Notes: generated from the sequence alone by a model not told the origin. A stretch of DNA of 64,000 nt from Paracoccus xiamenensis (GCF_011308835.1 NZ_JAAOHY010000001.1:1302001-1366000); one strand, 5' to 3'. Positions 17,826 through 27,057 are shown, counted from the first letter of the stretch. Made by a program: numbers and translations.

Positions 17826-18943
17826 CAATCCACGATCCGGTCTTCGGTCGCTGGATCGAAGACCACGGCCTTGTCCATGTTCACCACGAAATCGAAGGGC
17901 TGTCCGGCATGGACATCCACATCGGCACGCATTCGCGCGATGCAGGCCTTGCCCGACAGCGAGGTCTCGACAAAGGTGTCGGACCCGGCAGGCTCGGTCA
18001 CGTGCACCATATTGCGCAGGGCCTGTGTGTTCTTCGCATTGCGGTCGACGCCATCGGCATCGGTGATCGCCTCGGGGCGGATGCCAAGGATCACTTGCTT
18101 GCCCAGATAGCTGCGCAGGTTCGGGCCGTTCTGCGTCAGGTTCAGCATGATCTGCTGGCCCTCGGCACCCGTCAGTTCCGCCGCAACGACGCCGTTCACG
18201 TCCCGCAATGTCGCGGGGATCAGGTTCATCGACGGGCTGCCCATGAAGCTGGCGACGAACATATTGGCCGGCGTGTCATAGACCTCTTTCGGGGTGCCGA
18301 GCTGCTGGACGTAGCCCTTGTTCATCACCGCGATGCGGGTGGACAGGGTCAGCGCCTCGATCTGGTCGTGGGTGACGTAGACGATGGTGCTTTTCAGGCG
18401 CTGATGCAGCTTCTTGATCTCGGTCCGCATGTCCACGCGCAGCTTGGCGTCAAGGTTCGACAAAGGTTCATCGAACAGGAACACATCCGGGTCGCGGGTC
18501 AGCGCCCGGCCCATGGCGACGCGCTGACGCTGACCGCCCGACAGCTGGCCGGGCTTGCGGGCCAGTAGCTGTTCGATCTGCAGAAGCTTCGCCACCTCGG
18601 CCAGTTTCTTCTCGCGCTCGGGCTTGGGGATCTTGTGCATCTCCATCCCGAAGGTGATGTTCTGGCCCACGGTCATGTTCGGGTAAAGCGCATAGCTTTG
18701 GAACACCATGGCGATGTTGCGCTTGGACGGGTGCACATCGTTGACCACCCGGTCCTTGATCGAGATCGTGCCGCTGGTGATGTTTTCCAGCCCCGCGATC
18801 ATGTTCAGCAGGGTGGATTTCCCGCAGCCGGACGGGCCGACGAGAACCAGAAACTCGCCCTCCTCGACGCCGATGTCGACGCGGTGCAGCACCTCGACGG
18901 CGCCGTAGGATTTGGTGACGTTGTCGATGTCAAGAAACGGCAT
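17825..18943 (-). CDS. Sugar ABC transporter ATP-binding protein (UgpC/MalK type)
   Basis: A 372-residue CUT1-family ATPase. Walker A is GPSGCGKST (about 37-45), the signature LSGGQRQRVAMGRAL, Walker B DVFLFDEPLSNLDAKLR and the switch His in YVTHDQIEAL. The C-terminal OB-fold regulatory domain is present (GIRPEAITDADG). It powers import by the two permeases encoded just upstream, four bases away. Its stop overlaps the GMC start. The regulatory domain in this class can couple transport to metabolic state. Substrate specificity lies with the binding protein, not with this subunit. Confidence 0.95.
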   Translation of the reverse strand: MPFLDIDNVTKSYGAVEVLHRVDIGVEEGEFLVLVGPSGCGKSTLLNMIAGLENITSGTISIKDRVVNDVHPSKRNIAMVFQSYALYPNMTVGQNITFGMEMHKIPKPEREKKLAEVAKLLQIEQLLARKPGQLSGGQRQRVAMGRALTRDPDVFLFDEPLSNLDAKLRVDMRTEIKKLHQRLKSTIVYVTHDQIEALTLSTRIAVMNKGYVQQLGTPKEVYDTPANMFVASFMGSPSMNLIPATLRDVNGVVAAELTGAEGQQIMLNLTQNGPNLRSYLGKQVILGIRPEAITDADGVDRNAKNTQALRNMVHVTEPAGSDTFVETSLSGKACIARMRADVDVHAGQPFDFVVNMDKAVVFDPATEDRIVD

Positions 18944-18947
18944 CGCG

Positions 18948-19829
18948 TTATCCTTTTACTGAGCCAGCCATGAGGCCGCGCACGAAGTAGCGACCGGCGA
19001 CGATATAGACGAGCAGCGTTGGAAGCGCCGCCAGGATCGCGCCGGCGAAGTCGACGTTATAGGCTTTGACGCCGGTCGAGCTGTTCACGAGGTTGTTCAG
19101 CGCCACCGTCATCGGCATGGAATCGAGATCGGCGAATGATGCGCCGAACAGGAAGTCGTTCCAGATATTGGTGAACTGCCAGATGATGCAGACGACCGCG
19201 ATGGGCCCGGACACCGGCAGCATGATGCGCCAGAAGATGCGGAAGAACCCGGCCCCGTCCATCATCGCCGCCCGCACCAGTTCGGTCGGGAAGGCTGCGT
19301 AATAGTTGCGGAAGTAGAGGGTCGAGAAGCCGATCCCGTAAACCACATGGACAAGGATCAGCCCCGAGGTCGTTCCCGCCAGCCCGATCGTTCCCAGCAC
19401 CCGCGCCATTGGGATCAACACGATCTGGAAAGGGATGAAGCAGGAAAACAGCATCAGCCCGAACAGGATATCCGATCCGCGGAATTTCCACTTGGTCAAG
19501 ATATAGCCATTCATCGCCCCGAGGATGGTGGAAATCGCGACGGCCGGCACCACCATCAGGATCGAGTTCATGAAATAGGGCTTCAGCCCCGTCGCCTCGA
19601 CCCCGATCTGCGCGCTGCCCCAGGCGGAAATCCACGGCTCAACGGTGGGTTCGTTCGGCAGCGACATCATGTTGCCGCCGGTGATCTCGGGCAGCGGCTT
19701 GATCGAGTTAATCAGCATGATGAAAAACGGCAGCAGATAGAACAAAGCGAAGAAGATCAGCACCACATAGATGAAGGTGCGGGTGATGCGGCCTGTGCGG
19801 ACGGCCTGGTCCTGAGCGCCCCCTGACAT
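18948..19829 (-). CDS. Carbohydrate ABC transporter permease (MalG-like)
   Basis: A CUT1 inner-membrane permease of 293 residues with six predicted helices. It carries the coupling EAA loop as ELVRAAMMDGAGFFRIFWRIMLPVSGP (quoted in part: RAAMMDGAGFF and MLPVSGP), which contacts the ATPase. The ATG at 19829 shares a TGATG junction with the partner permease; a GTG one codon earlier is possible. It forms the translocation pore with the 19829-20728 product. The pairing with a glucose/mannose-type binding protein suggests a mono- or disaccharide-like substrate or polyol. Confidence 0.94.
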   Translation of the reverse strand: MSGGAQDQAVRTGRITRTFIYVVLIFFALFYLLPFFIMLINSIKPLPEITGGNMMSLPNEPTVEPWISAWGSAQIGVEATGLKPYFMNSILMVVPAVAISTILGAMNGYILTKWKFRGSDILFGLMLFSCFIPFQIVLIPMARVLGTIGLAGTTSGLILVHVVYGIGFSTLYFRNYYAAFPTELVRAAMMDGAGFFRIFWRIMLPVSGPIAVVCIIWQFTNIWNDFLFGASFADLDSMPMTVALNNLVNSSTGVKAYNVDFAGAILAALPTLLVYIVAGRYFVRGLMAGSVKG

Positions 19830-20728
19830 CACTTCTGCTCCTTCAACTCGGCATAGACGTAGGGCACCATGATCGCGGCGATGCCCATCAGCATGATGAC
19901 CGCGGATGCCGCACCGACGCCCATCTGGTTACGGGTGAAGGTGTAGGAATACATGAAGGTCGCGGGTAACTCGGTCGCCCGGCCCGGCCCGCCGCCTGTC
20001 AACGCGATCACAAGGTCATAGGACTTGATCGCGAGGTGCGCGAGGATCACGAAGGCCGACAGGAAGGCGGGCCTGAGCAGCGGGATGACGATGCGGCGAT
20101 ACAGGTTCCAGTTCGACGCGCCGTCGATCTGGGCGGCCTTGAGCATCTCGTTGTCAATGCCGCGCAGGCCCGCCAGAAACATCGCCATGACGAAGCCCGA
20201 AGACTGCCAGACGGCGGCGATCACCAGCGTGTAGATCGCGTAGTCACGGTCCTTGATCCAGCCGAACTTGAAGCTTTCCCAACCCCACAGATGCATGGTG
20301 TTTTCCAGCCCGATGCCGGGGTCCAGCAGCCATTTCCACGCGGTCCCCGTCACGATGAAGGACAGCGCCATGGGGTACAGATATATCGGGCGCAGCATCC
20401 CTTCGCCCCGGATCTTCTGGTCAAGGAAGATCGCCAGCAGCAGCCCGATGGCGATGCAGATGACGATGTAAAGCGACGCGAAGATGGCGAGGTTGATCAG
20501 CGCCGTGGTCCATGCCGAAAGGCCAAACAGGCGGGCATAGTTTTCAAAGCCGACCAGATCATAGCTGGGCAGCATCTTGCTGTCCGTGAAGGACAGATAG
20601 ATCGTATAGACGATAAAGCCATAGACAAAGACCAGCATCGCCGCCAGCGAGGGCGAAAGAACCAGCTTCGGCAGCCAGTTCTGCAATGTGGTGCGCATGT
20701 CCTGTGGCGCGCGGGTGGACCCGGCCAT
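19829..20728 (-). CDS. Carbohydrate ABC transporter permease (MalF-like)
   Basis: A 299-residue CUT1 permease. The first helix follows a short cytoplasmic N-terminus (LVLSPSLAAMLVFVYGF), and the EAA coupling motif is EMLKAAQIDGASNWNLYRRI. It forms a heterodimer with the MalG-like product encoded next. The gene is separated from the upstream binding-protein gene by 89 bases that hold a strong hairpin, which could lower expression of the membrane genes relative to the binding protein, as in other binding-protein transport operons. Confidence 0.94.
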   Translation of the reverse strand: MAGSTRAPQDMRTTLQNWLPKLVLSPSLAAMLVFVYGFIVYTIYLSFTDSKMLPSYDLVGFENYARLFGLSAWTTALINLAIFASLYIVICIAIGLLLAIFLDQKIRGEGMLRPIYLYPMALSFIVTGTAWKWLLDPGIGLENTMHLWGWESFKFGWIKDRDYAIYTLVIAAVWQSSGFVMAMFLAGLRGIDNEMLKAAQIDGASNWNLYRRIVIPLLRPAFLSAFVILAHLAIKSYDLVIALTGGGPGRATELPATFMYSYTFTRNQMGVGAASAVIMLMGIAAIMVPYVYAELKEQK

Positions 20729-20777
20729 GAAAACTCCTCCCCCTCGATTTCGGTGACGCGGGACCAGCCTGCGTGGG

Positions 20778-20808
20778 GCGATGGCGGCACCCGTCGGGCC
20801 GCCATCGC
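20778..20808 (-). promoter_or_regulatory. Intercistronic hairpin between binding protein and permease genes
   Basis: Perfect 11-base arms GCGATGGCGGC (20778-20788) and GCCGCCATCGC (20798-20808) enclose a nine-base loop. There is no T-run after the stem, so it is not a standard terminator. Its place after the binding-protein gene fits an mRNA-stabilising or attenuating element giving excess binding protein. Confidence 0.7.
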
Positions 20809-20817
20809 GAAAGGCGA

Positions 20818-22074
20818 TTACATCGCGCCTTCGACGGCGTTGGCCAGTTCTTCGGCGGCCGTTGCGCTGTCATATTCGCCGTTGAAATGCGCGGTGATGA
20901 CGTCATACATCGCGTTTTTCACCGCCGCAGGGTTGGCGTGGCCGTGGCCCATCGACCCCAGCAGCGTGCCGCCTTCGGCTGCGGCGGCAAGGTCTTTCAT
21001 GCCCTGCTTGGCGCAATCGTCGAAGCCTTCGTCCGACACGTCGGTCCGCGCCGGGACTGAGCCCTTGACCTGGTTGAACGCCGCCTGGAAGGCGGGCGAT
21101 TCAGCGGCCTTGGCCATTTCGATCTGGGCGGCCTGCGCTTCGGGGCTGTCCTGCTTGAACATGACGAACTGGTCGCTGTTGAAGGTCACCACACCTTCCG
21201 TCCCCGGCACACGGAAGCACAGGAAATCGGTGCCCGGCACCTTTTCGGCGCGCAGGAATTCGCCCTTGGCCCAGTCACCCATGATCTGGAAGGCGGCCTC
21301 GCCATTGATGACCATGGCCGAGGCCAGGTTCCAGTCGCGACCCGAGAAGTTGTCGTCAACAAAGCCGCGCAGCTGGCCCATCTTGTCGAAAGCCGCGACC
21401 ATTTCGGGCGAGTTCAGCGCCTCGGGGTCGAGATCGATCATCGACTTCTGATAGAATTCCGGCCCCCCGGACGCCAGCACGGCGCTGTCGAAGATGGTCG
21501 CTTCCTGCCAGGGCTGACCGCCATGGGCGAGTGCCACCTTGCCCGCATCCTTCACCGTCTGAAGGGCGGCGATGAATTCGTCCCAATTGGTCGGCTGGGC
21601 AATCCCCAGCTCGTCCAGAACGGCCTTGTTGGCCCAGACCCAGTTGGTCGAGTGGACGTTCACCGGCGCGGCAATCCAGTTGCCATTCGGCTTGGAGAAT
21701 TTCTGGATGGCGGCGGGGATGACGGCGTCCCAGTTCTCGGCCGTCGCGGCCTCGTTCAGGTCGGCCAGAACATCGCCCTGCTCGACCCAGTCGAGAATGT
21801 CGAAGCCCAGCATCTGCACGGCGGTCGGCGGGTTGCCCGAGGTGACGCGGGCGCGCAGCGCGGTCATCGCGGCCTCGCCACCGCCACCTGCGACGGGCAT
21901 GTCGTTCCAGCCGATATCCTTGCCGGCCAGATCCTCCTTCAACACGTTCAACGCCGCAGCCTCGCCGCCGGCGGTCCACCAGTGCAGGACTTCGACGTCC
22001 TCGGCCATGGCGACGCTTGCCGTCAGACCCAGCGCCATTGCCGCAGTGGTTGCCAGTTTCAGTTTCAAACGCAT
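20818..22074 (-). CDS. Periplasmic sugar-binding protein of the ABC transporter
   Basis: A 418-residue family 1 extracellular solute-binding protein. The signal peptide ([17 protein letters not shown]...AMA) ends before [15 protein letters not shown], the opening seen in glucose/mannose-type binding proteins. Aromatic segments such as [12 protein letters not shown] and [11 protein letters not shown] are likely to line the sugar pocket. The start is fixed by AGGGGAGG five bases before the ATG. It captures the substrate in the periplasm for the permease pair encoded next. The resemblance to glucose/mannose binders suggests a sugar-like ligand but does not name it. Confidence 0.93.
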   Translation of the reverse strand: MRLKLKLATTAAMALGLTASVAMAEDVEVLHWWTAGGEAAALNVLKEDLAGKDIGWNDMPVAGGGGEAAMTALRARVTSGNPPTAVQMLGFDILDWVEQGDVLADLNEAATAENWDAVIPAAIQKFSKPNGNWIAAPVNVHSTNWVWANKAVLDELGIAQPTNWDEFIAALQTVKDAGKVALAHGGQPWQEATIFDSAVLASGGPEFYQKSMIDLDPEALNSPEMVAAFDKMGQLRGFVDDNFSGRDWNLASAMVINGEAAFQIMGDWAKGEFLRAEKVPGTDFLCFRVPGTEGVVTFNSDQFVMFKQDSPEAQAAQIEMAKAAESPAFQAAFNQVKGSVPARTDVSDEGFDDCAKQGMKDLAAAAEGGTLLGSMGHGHANPAAVKNAMYDVITAHFNGEYDSATAAEELANAVEGAM

Positions 22075-22122
22075 GGTTTCCTCCCCTATTGCGTTATGCC
22101 TTTATCGCTAACAGCTTGCCCG

Positions 22123-23646
22123 TTAGCTGTCACGCACCCAGTTTGCCCGTCCGGGTGCGACCCGCAATTGCACTGTTTTCACTTCCAGATATTCCTCCAG
22201 CCCATAGCGCCCAAGCTCGCGCCCCTGACCGCTTTCCTTGACGCCGCCAAAGGGCATTTCGGCGAAGCCGTCCATCCAGGTATTGGTCCAGACGGTGCCT
22301 GCCTGCACCTTGCGGGCGAAGTTCAGGCAGGTGTGGATATCCGTGCTCCAGACCCCTGCCGACAGGCCGTATGCGGCGTTGTTGGCAAGGGTGATCGCCT
22401 CGTCCGCGTCGGTGAAGGTCAGGACCGACAGGACGGGGCCGAAGACTTCCTCTCGCGCGATGGCCATGTCGGGGGTGACGCCGGCGATGACGGTCGGGCC
22501 ATAGAACTGCCCGCCCATGCCCGGCACCGCCAGATCGGAGCCGCCGATCAACACCTTGGCCCCGGCCTTTTCAGCCTCGCGGACATAGCCGTCGATCTTC
22601 TGGCGATGCGCGTCGGAAATGATCGCGCCGACTTGCGTGCGTTCATCCAGCGGGTCGCCGAATGGCACTTTCGCGGACAAGGCCGTCACCTTCGCCAGCA
22701 ACTCGTCCGCAACGTCCTTATGAACGATGATACGGCTGCCGGAATTGCAGCATTCGCCCGCATTGAAATAGACCCCGAAGGCGATTGCGTCCGCCGCCGC
22801 GTCCAGATCTGCGTCGGGGAAAATCACCTGCGGGTTTTTACCGCCGAGTTCGAGCGAGACCTTTTTCAGCGTCCCCGCCGCCGCTTCGACGATCCGCTTG
22901 CCCACCCCGGTCGAGCCGGTGAAGCTGACCATATCGACCCGAGGATCGGACGACATGATCGCCCCCACCGGATCCCCGTAGCCCAGAATAATGTTGACGA
23001 CACCGGCAGGCAGCCCGGCCTCGATCAGCAACTCGCCAAGGATCACCGTGGTCGAGGGCGTCATCTCGGATGGCTTCACCACTGCCGTGCAGCCCGCCGC
23101 GAGTGCGAAGGGCAGTTTCTGGCTGACGATCAGGAAGGGGAAATTCCAGGGCGTGATGATCGACGCAACGCCGATCGGTTCCTTCAGCACCACGCCCAGC
23201 ATATCGGGGCCAAGGCTGTTATGGCTTTCACCGTGCACCGTGCGCGCCAGTGCGGCGGCATAGCGCCACAGATCGGCGGCGCCTTCGATCTCTGCCCGCG
23301 CCTGTGCGATGGGTTTGCCGGATTCCAGCACCTCGATCACGGCGATACGTTCGCGTTCGCGGTCGATCAGATCGGCCACCCGGTTCAGGATCGCCGCGCG
23401 ATCCTTGCCCGAGGACATACGCCACGAGCCTTCATCAAAGGTCTTGCGGGCGGCGGCGATGGCGGCCAGCACCTCGACCTCGCCACCCTTTGCGGACCGG
23501 CTGACGACGACGCCATGCGCGGGCGACAGGCGTTCGAATGTCGCGCCGCCCTCGCTGTCCTGCCATTCGCCATTGATCAGGTGACGCCCGGTAAAGGCTT
23601 CGGGAAGGGTTGCGCCACTGGCGCCGATTACGGTCATTTCAGTCAT
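22123..23646 (-). CDS. NAD(P)-dependent aldehyde dehydrogenase
   Basis: A 507-residue ALDH superfamily enzyme oxidising an aldehyde to a carboxylate. Motifs are SIITPWNFPFLIVSQK, SFTGSTGVGKRI, the general base Glu in SLELGGKNPQ and the catalytic thiol in FNAGECCNSGSR. The C-terminus carries the PFGGVKESGQGRELG motif. The gene begins one base after the enoyl-CoA hydratase stop and lies 48 bases before the binding-protein gene. In this operon it would oxidise an aldehyde released by cleavage or dehydrogenation of the substrate, giving an acid for the CoA transferase. That order is inference. Confidence 0.93.
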   Translation of the reverse strand: MTEMTVIGASGATLPEAFTGRHLINGEWQDSEGGATFERLSPAHGVVVSRSAKGGEVEVLAAIAAARKTFDEGSWRMSSGKDRAAILNRVADLIDRERERIAVIEVLESGKPIAQARAEIEGAADLWRYAAALARTVHGESHNSLGPDMLGVVLKEPIGVASIITPWNFPFLIVSQKLPFALAAGCTAVVKPSEMTPSTTVILGELLIEAGLPAGVVNIILGYGDPVGAIMSSDPRVDMVSFTGSTGVGKRIVEAAAGTLKKVSLELGGKNPQVIFPDADLDAAADAIAFGVYFNAGECCNSGSRIIVHKDVADELLAKVTALSAKVPFGDPLDERTQVGAIISDAHRQKIDGYVREAEKAGAKVLIGGSDLAVPGMGGQFYGPTVIAGVTPDMAIAREEVFGPVLSVLTFTDADEAITLANNAAYGLSAGVWSTDIHTCLNFARKVQAGTVWTNTWMDGFAEMPFGGVKESGQGRELGRYGLEEYLEVKTVQLRVAPGRANWVRDS

Positions 23647-23647
23647 G

Positions 23648-24418
23648 TCATTTCCCCGGAAAGACGGGTTTGCGTTTTTCAGTGAAGGCGGCGACGCCCT
23701 CGGCCTTGTCGGCGCTGGCGGCGATCATGCCCGACCCGAGCGCCTCGATCATGGCGTCGCGATCCTCGCCCACGGCAGCGTGGATCATGTATTTTGCCAC
23801 TTCCGTTGCACGGGGCGAGGTGGTCAGCAGCTTTTCAGCAATTTCCAGCGCTGCGGCGAAGGGCATTTCGGCAAGTTCCGCTACGAAACCGCAGGACAGC
23901 GCGCGTTCGGCGCTGATCCGGCGGCCGAAAAGGGCCATTTCCTTCAGCATCGGTTCCGGGATCAGCCGGGCAAGGCGCTGCGTCCCCGACCAGCCCGGCA
24001 CGATACCAACCTGAGTTTCCGGCAGCGCCAGCGTCGCGTCGGGTGCCATGACGCGAATGTCGCAACAGGCGGCCAGTTCCAGCCCCCCGCCGAAAGCATG
24101 CGCATGGATCACCGCGATTGTGGGCTTCGACAGCCGCGCCAACCGGTCGAAAATCCGATGCCCGTCGCGCACCCAATGACGCGAGAAATCGAAGGGCGAC
24201 AGCGGCGCCCAGGCTTTGATGTCTGCCCCTGCGCAGAAAGCACGCCCGCCCTCTCCCGTCAGGATCACGCAACGGACGGCAGGATCGTTGTCCAGCGTCG
24301 CGCAATGGCGTTCCAGCTGGGCCAACATTTCCGGTGTAAACGCGTTCAGCCGCGCCGGGTTGTTCAGCAGCAGCTTGGCGATGCCGCCGTCAATGGTCAG
24401 ATCCAGCGAGGCACTCAT
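23648..24418 (-). CDS. Enoyl-CoA hydratase/isomerase family protein
   Basis: A 256-residue crotonase-fold protein. The oxyanion-hole segments are AFCAGADIKAW (about 60-70) and HAFGGGLELAACCDIRV (about 105-122), with LPETQVGIVPGWSGTQRL carrying the usual acidic residue. The ATG at 24418 overlaps the CoA-transferase stop as ATGA; the frame upstream is a shadow of that gene. Enoyl-CoA hydratases add water to an unsaturated CoA ester, but crotonase relatives also do retro-Claisen or isomerase reactions. Pairing with a CoA transferase says that the substrate's carbon skeleton becomes a CoA thioester in this pathway. Confidence 0.92.
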   Translation of the reverse strand: MSASLDLTIDGGIAKLLLNNPARLNAFTPEMLAQLERHCATLDNDPAVRCVILTGEGGRAFCAGADIKAWAPLSPFDFSRHWVRDGHRIFDRLARLSKPTIAVIHAHAFGGGLELAACCDIRVMAPDATLALPETQVGIVPGWSGTQRLARLIPEPMLKEMALFGRRISAERALSCGFVAELAEMPFAAALEIAEKLLTTSPRATEVAKYMIHAAVGEDRDAMIEALGSGMIAASADKAEGVAAFTEKRKPVFPGK

Positions 24419-25986
24419 AGCTCCAGCCCCATCGCGCCCTGCGACAACAGCGCCTTGGGCATGGTCGCAGCGCTTTCGGCCACCTGCACCCGGCCCTGCG
24501 AGGCTTGCACGATGTCGCGTTCCGCCTCGATCCCCGGCATGATTTCTGTCGCAATCAGCCCCTTGTCGGTCAGCCGCATCACGCAGCGTTCGGTGACATA
24601 CAGCACCTTCTGGCCCCGGCTCAGCGCCCGCTGGCCAGAGAAGGTGACGTGTTCCACCGCCTCGACCATCTTGGTGAACTTGCCGGGCTTGCGGACGCGC
24701 AAGCCGTCCTCGGTCAGGTCCAGATCGGCCCCGGCTTCGAAAAAGCCGGAAAAGACGATCTCGGGCGCGTTGGCGGTAATGTCGACGAACCCGCCGCAAC
24801 CTGCTGTCAGATAAGGTTTTTTGCCAAGTTTTGAGACGTTAACGTTGCCCTGCACATCAACCTCCAGAAAGGACAGGAAGGACAGATCAAATCCACCGCC
24901 CTGAAAATAAGTGAACTGCTGCGGCGAGGGCATATAGGCGTCGGCGTTCGACGCGCAGCCAAAGGCAAAGCCGGTCAGCGGCATGCCACCCACCGCGCCC
25001 TGTTCAATGGCCCATGTGACGGCCTCGGGGTGGCCGGCCTCCAGCAGGATGCGGGGGACCATCGCCGAAATCCCAAAACCCAGATTGGCGGTCTGGCCGC
25101 GCTTCAGCTCCATCGCGGCGCGGCGCGCGATGACTTTTTCAACGCCGTACTCGGCCAGCGAAAAACTGTCCCACGGCCGCATGATCTGGCCCGAAATCGC
25201 CGGGTCATAGTCGGTTTCCGTGGTCTGGCGCTGATCGGGATCCACCACGATCAGATCGACCAGATGGCCGGGCACATGCACGTCATGGGGGCGCAAGGAT
25301 CCGCGCGCGGTGACGCGCTTGACCTGAGCGATGACCAGCCCGCCATGGTTCTTGGCGGTGATTGCCTGCTCCATGCCGCCAAGATAGGCACCTTCATGTT
25401 CATAGGTCAGGTTACCATGTTCATCCGCCGTGGTGGCACGGATGATGGCGACATTGGGGATGATGTTCGGGAAATGCAGCCACGTCTCGCCCGCGAATTC
25501 GGTGCGGTGGACGATGGGGTGTTCGGCGGCGCGCTCGTTCATGGCGCAGCCTTCGCGGATCGGGTCGGCAAAGGTGTCCAGCCCCACCTGCGTCAGCACG
25601 CCCGGACGGCGCGCGCCCGCGTCGCGGTTCATGTCGAACATGATCCCCGAAGGCACGTTATAGGCCGCGACCCGGTTTTCGACGACCATCTTCCAGATTT
25701 CCGGCATTTCAAGCGAGGACGGCCCGGACGGGTAGGACCCGGCCAGAATGCGCGTCAGCAGCCCGTCCTTGGCGATGTGGTCGATGCCCTTGATGCCATA
25801 CATATCACCCGCCGCGATGGGATGCAGCGTGGTCAGTTTGCGGGGATGGCCTTCGGCATCGAAGCGCGCGCCGATGGCGCGCAGCACCGCATCCGGGCAA
25901 CCCAACCCCGAGGATGAGGAAACCGAGACGACAGCCCCGTCCGCAATGCGCGAGGCAGCCTCGGCCGCCGTCACAACCTTGGACAT
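24415..25986 (-). CDS. Acyl-CoA:acetate/3-ketoacid CoA transferase (single-chain, YdiF-like)
   Basis: A 523-residue family I CoA transferase with alpha and beta halves fused. The second half holds TANLGFGISAMVP, and the catalytic Glu is Glu328 in TWAIEQGAVGGMP, matching the family's active-site Glu. GGGFDLSFLSFLEVDVQGNVNVSK follows in the family pattern. It would move CoA from an acyl-CoA donor to a carboxylate made by the operon's dehydrogenases. The start overlaps the Gfo/Idh/MocA stop by one base (TAATG). The FG-IS variant of the usual GIGxPEG motif is a small departure from the norm. Confidence 0.9.
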   Translation of the reverse strand: MSKVVTAAEAASRIADGAVVSVSSSSGLGCPDAVLRAIGARFDAEGHPRKLTTLHPIAAGDMYGIKGIDHIAKDGLLTRILAGSYPSGPSSLEMPEIWKMVVENRVAAYNVPSGIMFDMNRDAGARRPGVLTQVGLDTFADPIREGCAMNERAAEHPIVHRTEFAGETWLHFPNIIPNVAIIRATTADEHGNLTYEHEGAYLGGMEQAITAKNHGGLVIAQVKRVTARGSLRPHDVHVPGHLVDLIVVDPDQRQTTETDYDPAISGQIMRPWDSFSLAEYGVEKVIARRAAMELKRGQTANLGFGISAMVPRILLEAGHPEAVTWAIEQGAVGGMPLTGFAFGCASNADAYMPSPQQFTYFQGGGFDLSFLSFLEVDVQGNVNVSKLGKKPYLTAGCGGFVDITANAPEIVFSGFFEAGADLDLTEDGLRVRKPGKFTKMVEAVEHVTFSGQRALSRGQKVLYVTERCVMRLTDKGLIATEIMPGIEAERDIVQASQGRVQVAESAATMPKALLSQGAMGLEL

Positions 25987-26987
25987 TACAGCAGTCCCCC
26001 GTAATCCACCGCCGTGCGCTGCCCGCTTGCCGCCGCGCGCGCAACCGCATCGGCCACCGCCAGCGAGGCCACGCCATCGCGCCCATCAGCCGCAGGACGA
26101 CCCTGCCCCGCCGCCGCCTGACCGAACAGCCGGACAGAGCGGGCGTAAAGATCCTCGGCCTCAAACGTGACGGGGGTGTAGTCCAGCCCGCGACGGATCG
26201 AGATTTCACCGATGGGCCGTTGGCTCATCACATCGCGCGCGAAGATCGACCCGGTTGTGCCGTGAAATTCGATCCCGGTGCCGGCATGGGCGTGGGTAAA
26301 GCTTTCATGCGTCTGCACCTGCACGCCCGAGGGCATGGACCAGATCGACATCACGCTGTCCTCGACTCCCTGCCCCATATGCTGGCCGGTGGTCATGGCC
26401 ACGACCTCGACCGGGTTTTCGTCCAGATGGAAGCGGATCGTGTCGGCGTCATGGACAACGATATCCAGAATGACGCCTCCACCCGCGCCTGCATTATCGA
26501 CTCGCCAGCCCTGCAAGGCCTGCGGCAGGTTCACCGCATGGAAGACCCGCGCGCTGAGGACCTCGCCAATCGCGCCGTCTTTCAGCAAGTCGTGGATCGC
26601 GCGGTGGCTGGCGGCATTGCGCAGATGGTGGTTGGTGGCGAAGGTGACGCCAGCTTCCTCGGCCGCGCGGACCATGGCCACGGCATCGGCGACATTCATC
26701 GCCAGCGGCTTTTCGCACAGCACATGCTTGCCCGCCGCGATGGCCGCCATGGCCTGCGGAAAATGCTTTTCGTTGGTCGAGGAGATATAGACCGCGTCCA
26801 GATCCGGCTGGGCCAGCAACTCGTCAATCGTGGTCGTGGCGAACGCAATGTCGTTTTCCGACGCGAATTTATCGGCATGCGCCTGACCGGAGCTTTGGAC
26901 GGCCACAACCTCATCCCCGTTGCCGCGGAACGCGCCGATCATTCGGCCGCTCGCAATCGCACTTGCCCCGATCAATCCCCATTTCAT
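25986..26987 (-). CDS. Gfo/Idh/MocA family NAD(P)-dependent oxidoreductase
   Basis: A 333-residue sugar-type dehydrogenase. The N-terminal Rossmann loop is WGLIGASAIASG, and the conserved CEKPLAMN motif supplies the active-site Lys. The C-terminal half has the family's substrate domain, with a His in ILDIVVHDADTIRF. Members oxidise sugars, inositols or anhydrosugars at a ring hydroxyl. It is the first gene of the 14-gene operon, and the promoter and operator palindrome lie 22-70 bases before its ATG. With two GMC flavoproteins and an SDR, this pathway has four distinct alcohol dehydrogenases, which is unusually many for a simple sugar. Confidence 0.93.
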   Translation of the reverse strand: MKWGLIGASAIASGRMIGAFRGNGDEVVAVQSSGQAHADKFASENDIAFATTTIDELLAQPDLDAVYISSTNEKHFPQAMAAIAAGKHVLCEKPLAMNVADAVAMVRAAEEAGVTFATNHHLRNAASHRAIHDLLKDGAIGEVLSARVFHAVNLPQALQGWRVDNAGAGGGVILDIVVHDADTIRFHLDENPVEVVAMTTGQHMGQGVEDSVMSIWSMPSGVQVQTHESFTHAHAGTGIEFHGTTGSIFARDVMSQRPIGEISIRRGLDYTPVTFEAEDLYARSVRLFGQAAAGQGRPAADGRDGVASLAVADAVARAAASGQRTAVDYGGLL

Positions 26988-27009
26988 CGCAATATCCCCC
27001 TCGGATCAC

Positions 27010-27057
27010 AATTTGGACCGTTCCAAATTTGATAAGTAAGCGTTTCGATTCGGTCAA
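27010..27057 (-). promoter_or_regulatory. Promoter with overlapping LacI-type operator for the 14-gene operon
   Basis: On the minus strand a -35 box TTGACC (27052-27057) is separated by 17 bases from a -10-like TATCAA (27029-27034). A near-perfect 20-base palindrome, AATTTGGAACGGTCCAAATT (27010-27029), begins at the last base of the -10 and would cover the start of transcription. Its central CG is typical of LacI-family operators. The likely ligand is the operon's own LacI regulator. Confidence 0.65.

Noticed and set aside
22111-22130. Inverted repeat ACAGCT/AGCTGT near the aldehyde dehydrogenase stop
   Set aside because: Only six-base arms, no T-run, and partly inside the coding end, so chance is likely in this composition.
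21523-23685. A 720-codon + strand ORF opposite the binding-protein and aldehyde dehydrogenase genes
   Set aside because: It spans two real minus-strand genes and their gap and has no recognisable protein sequence.
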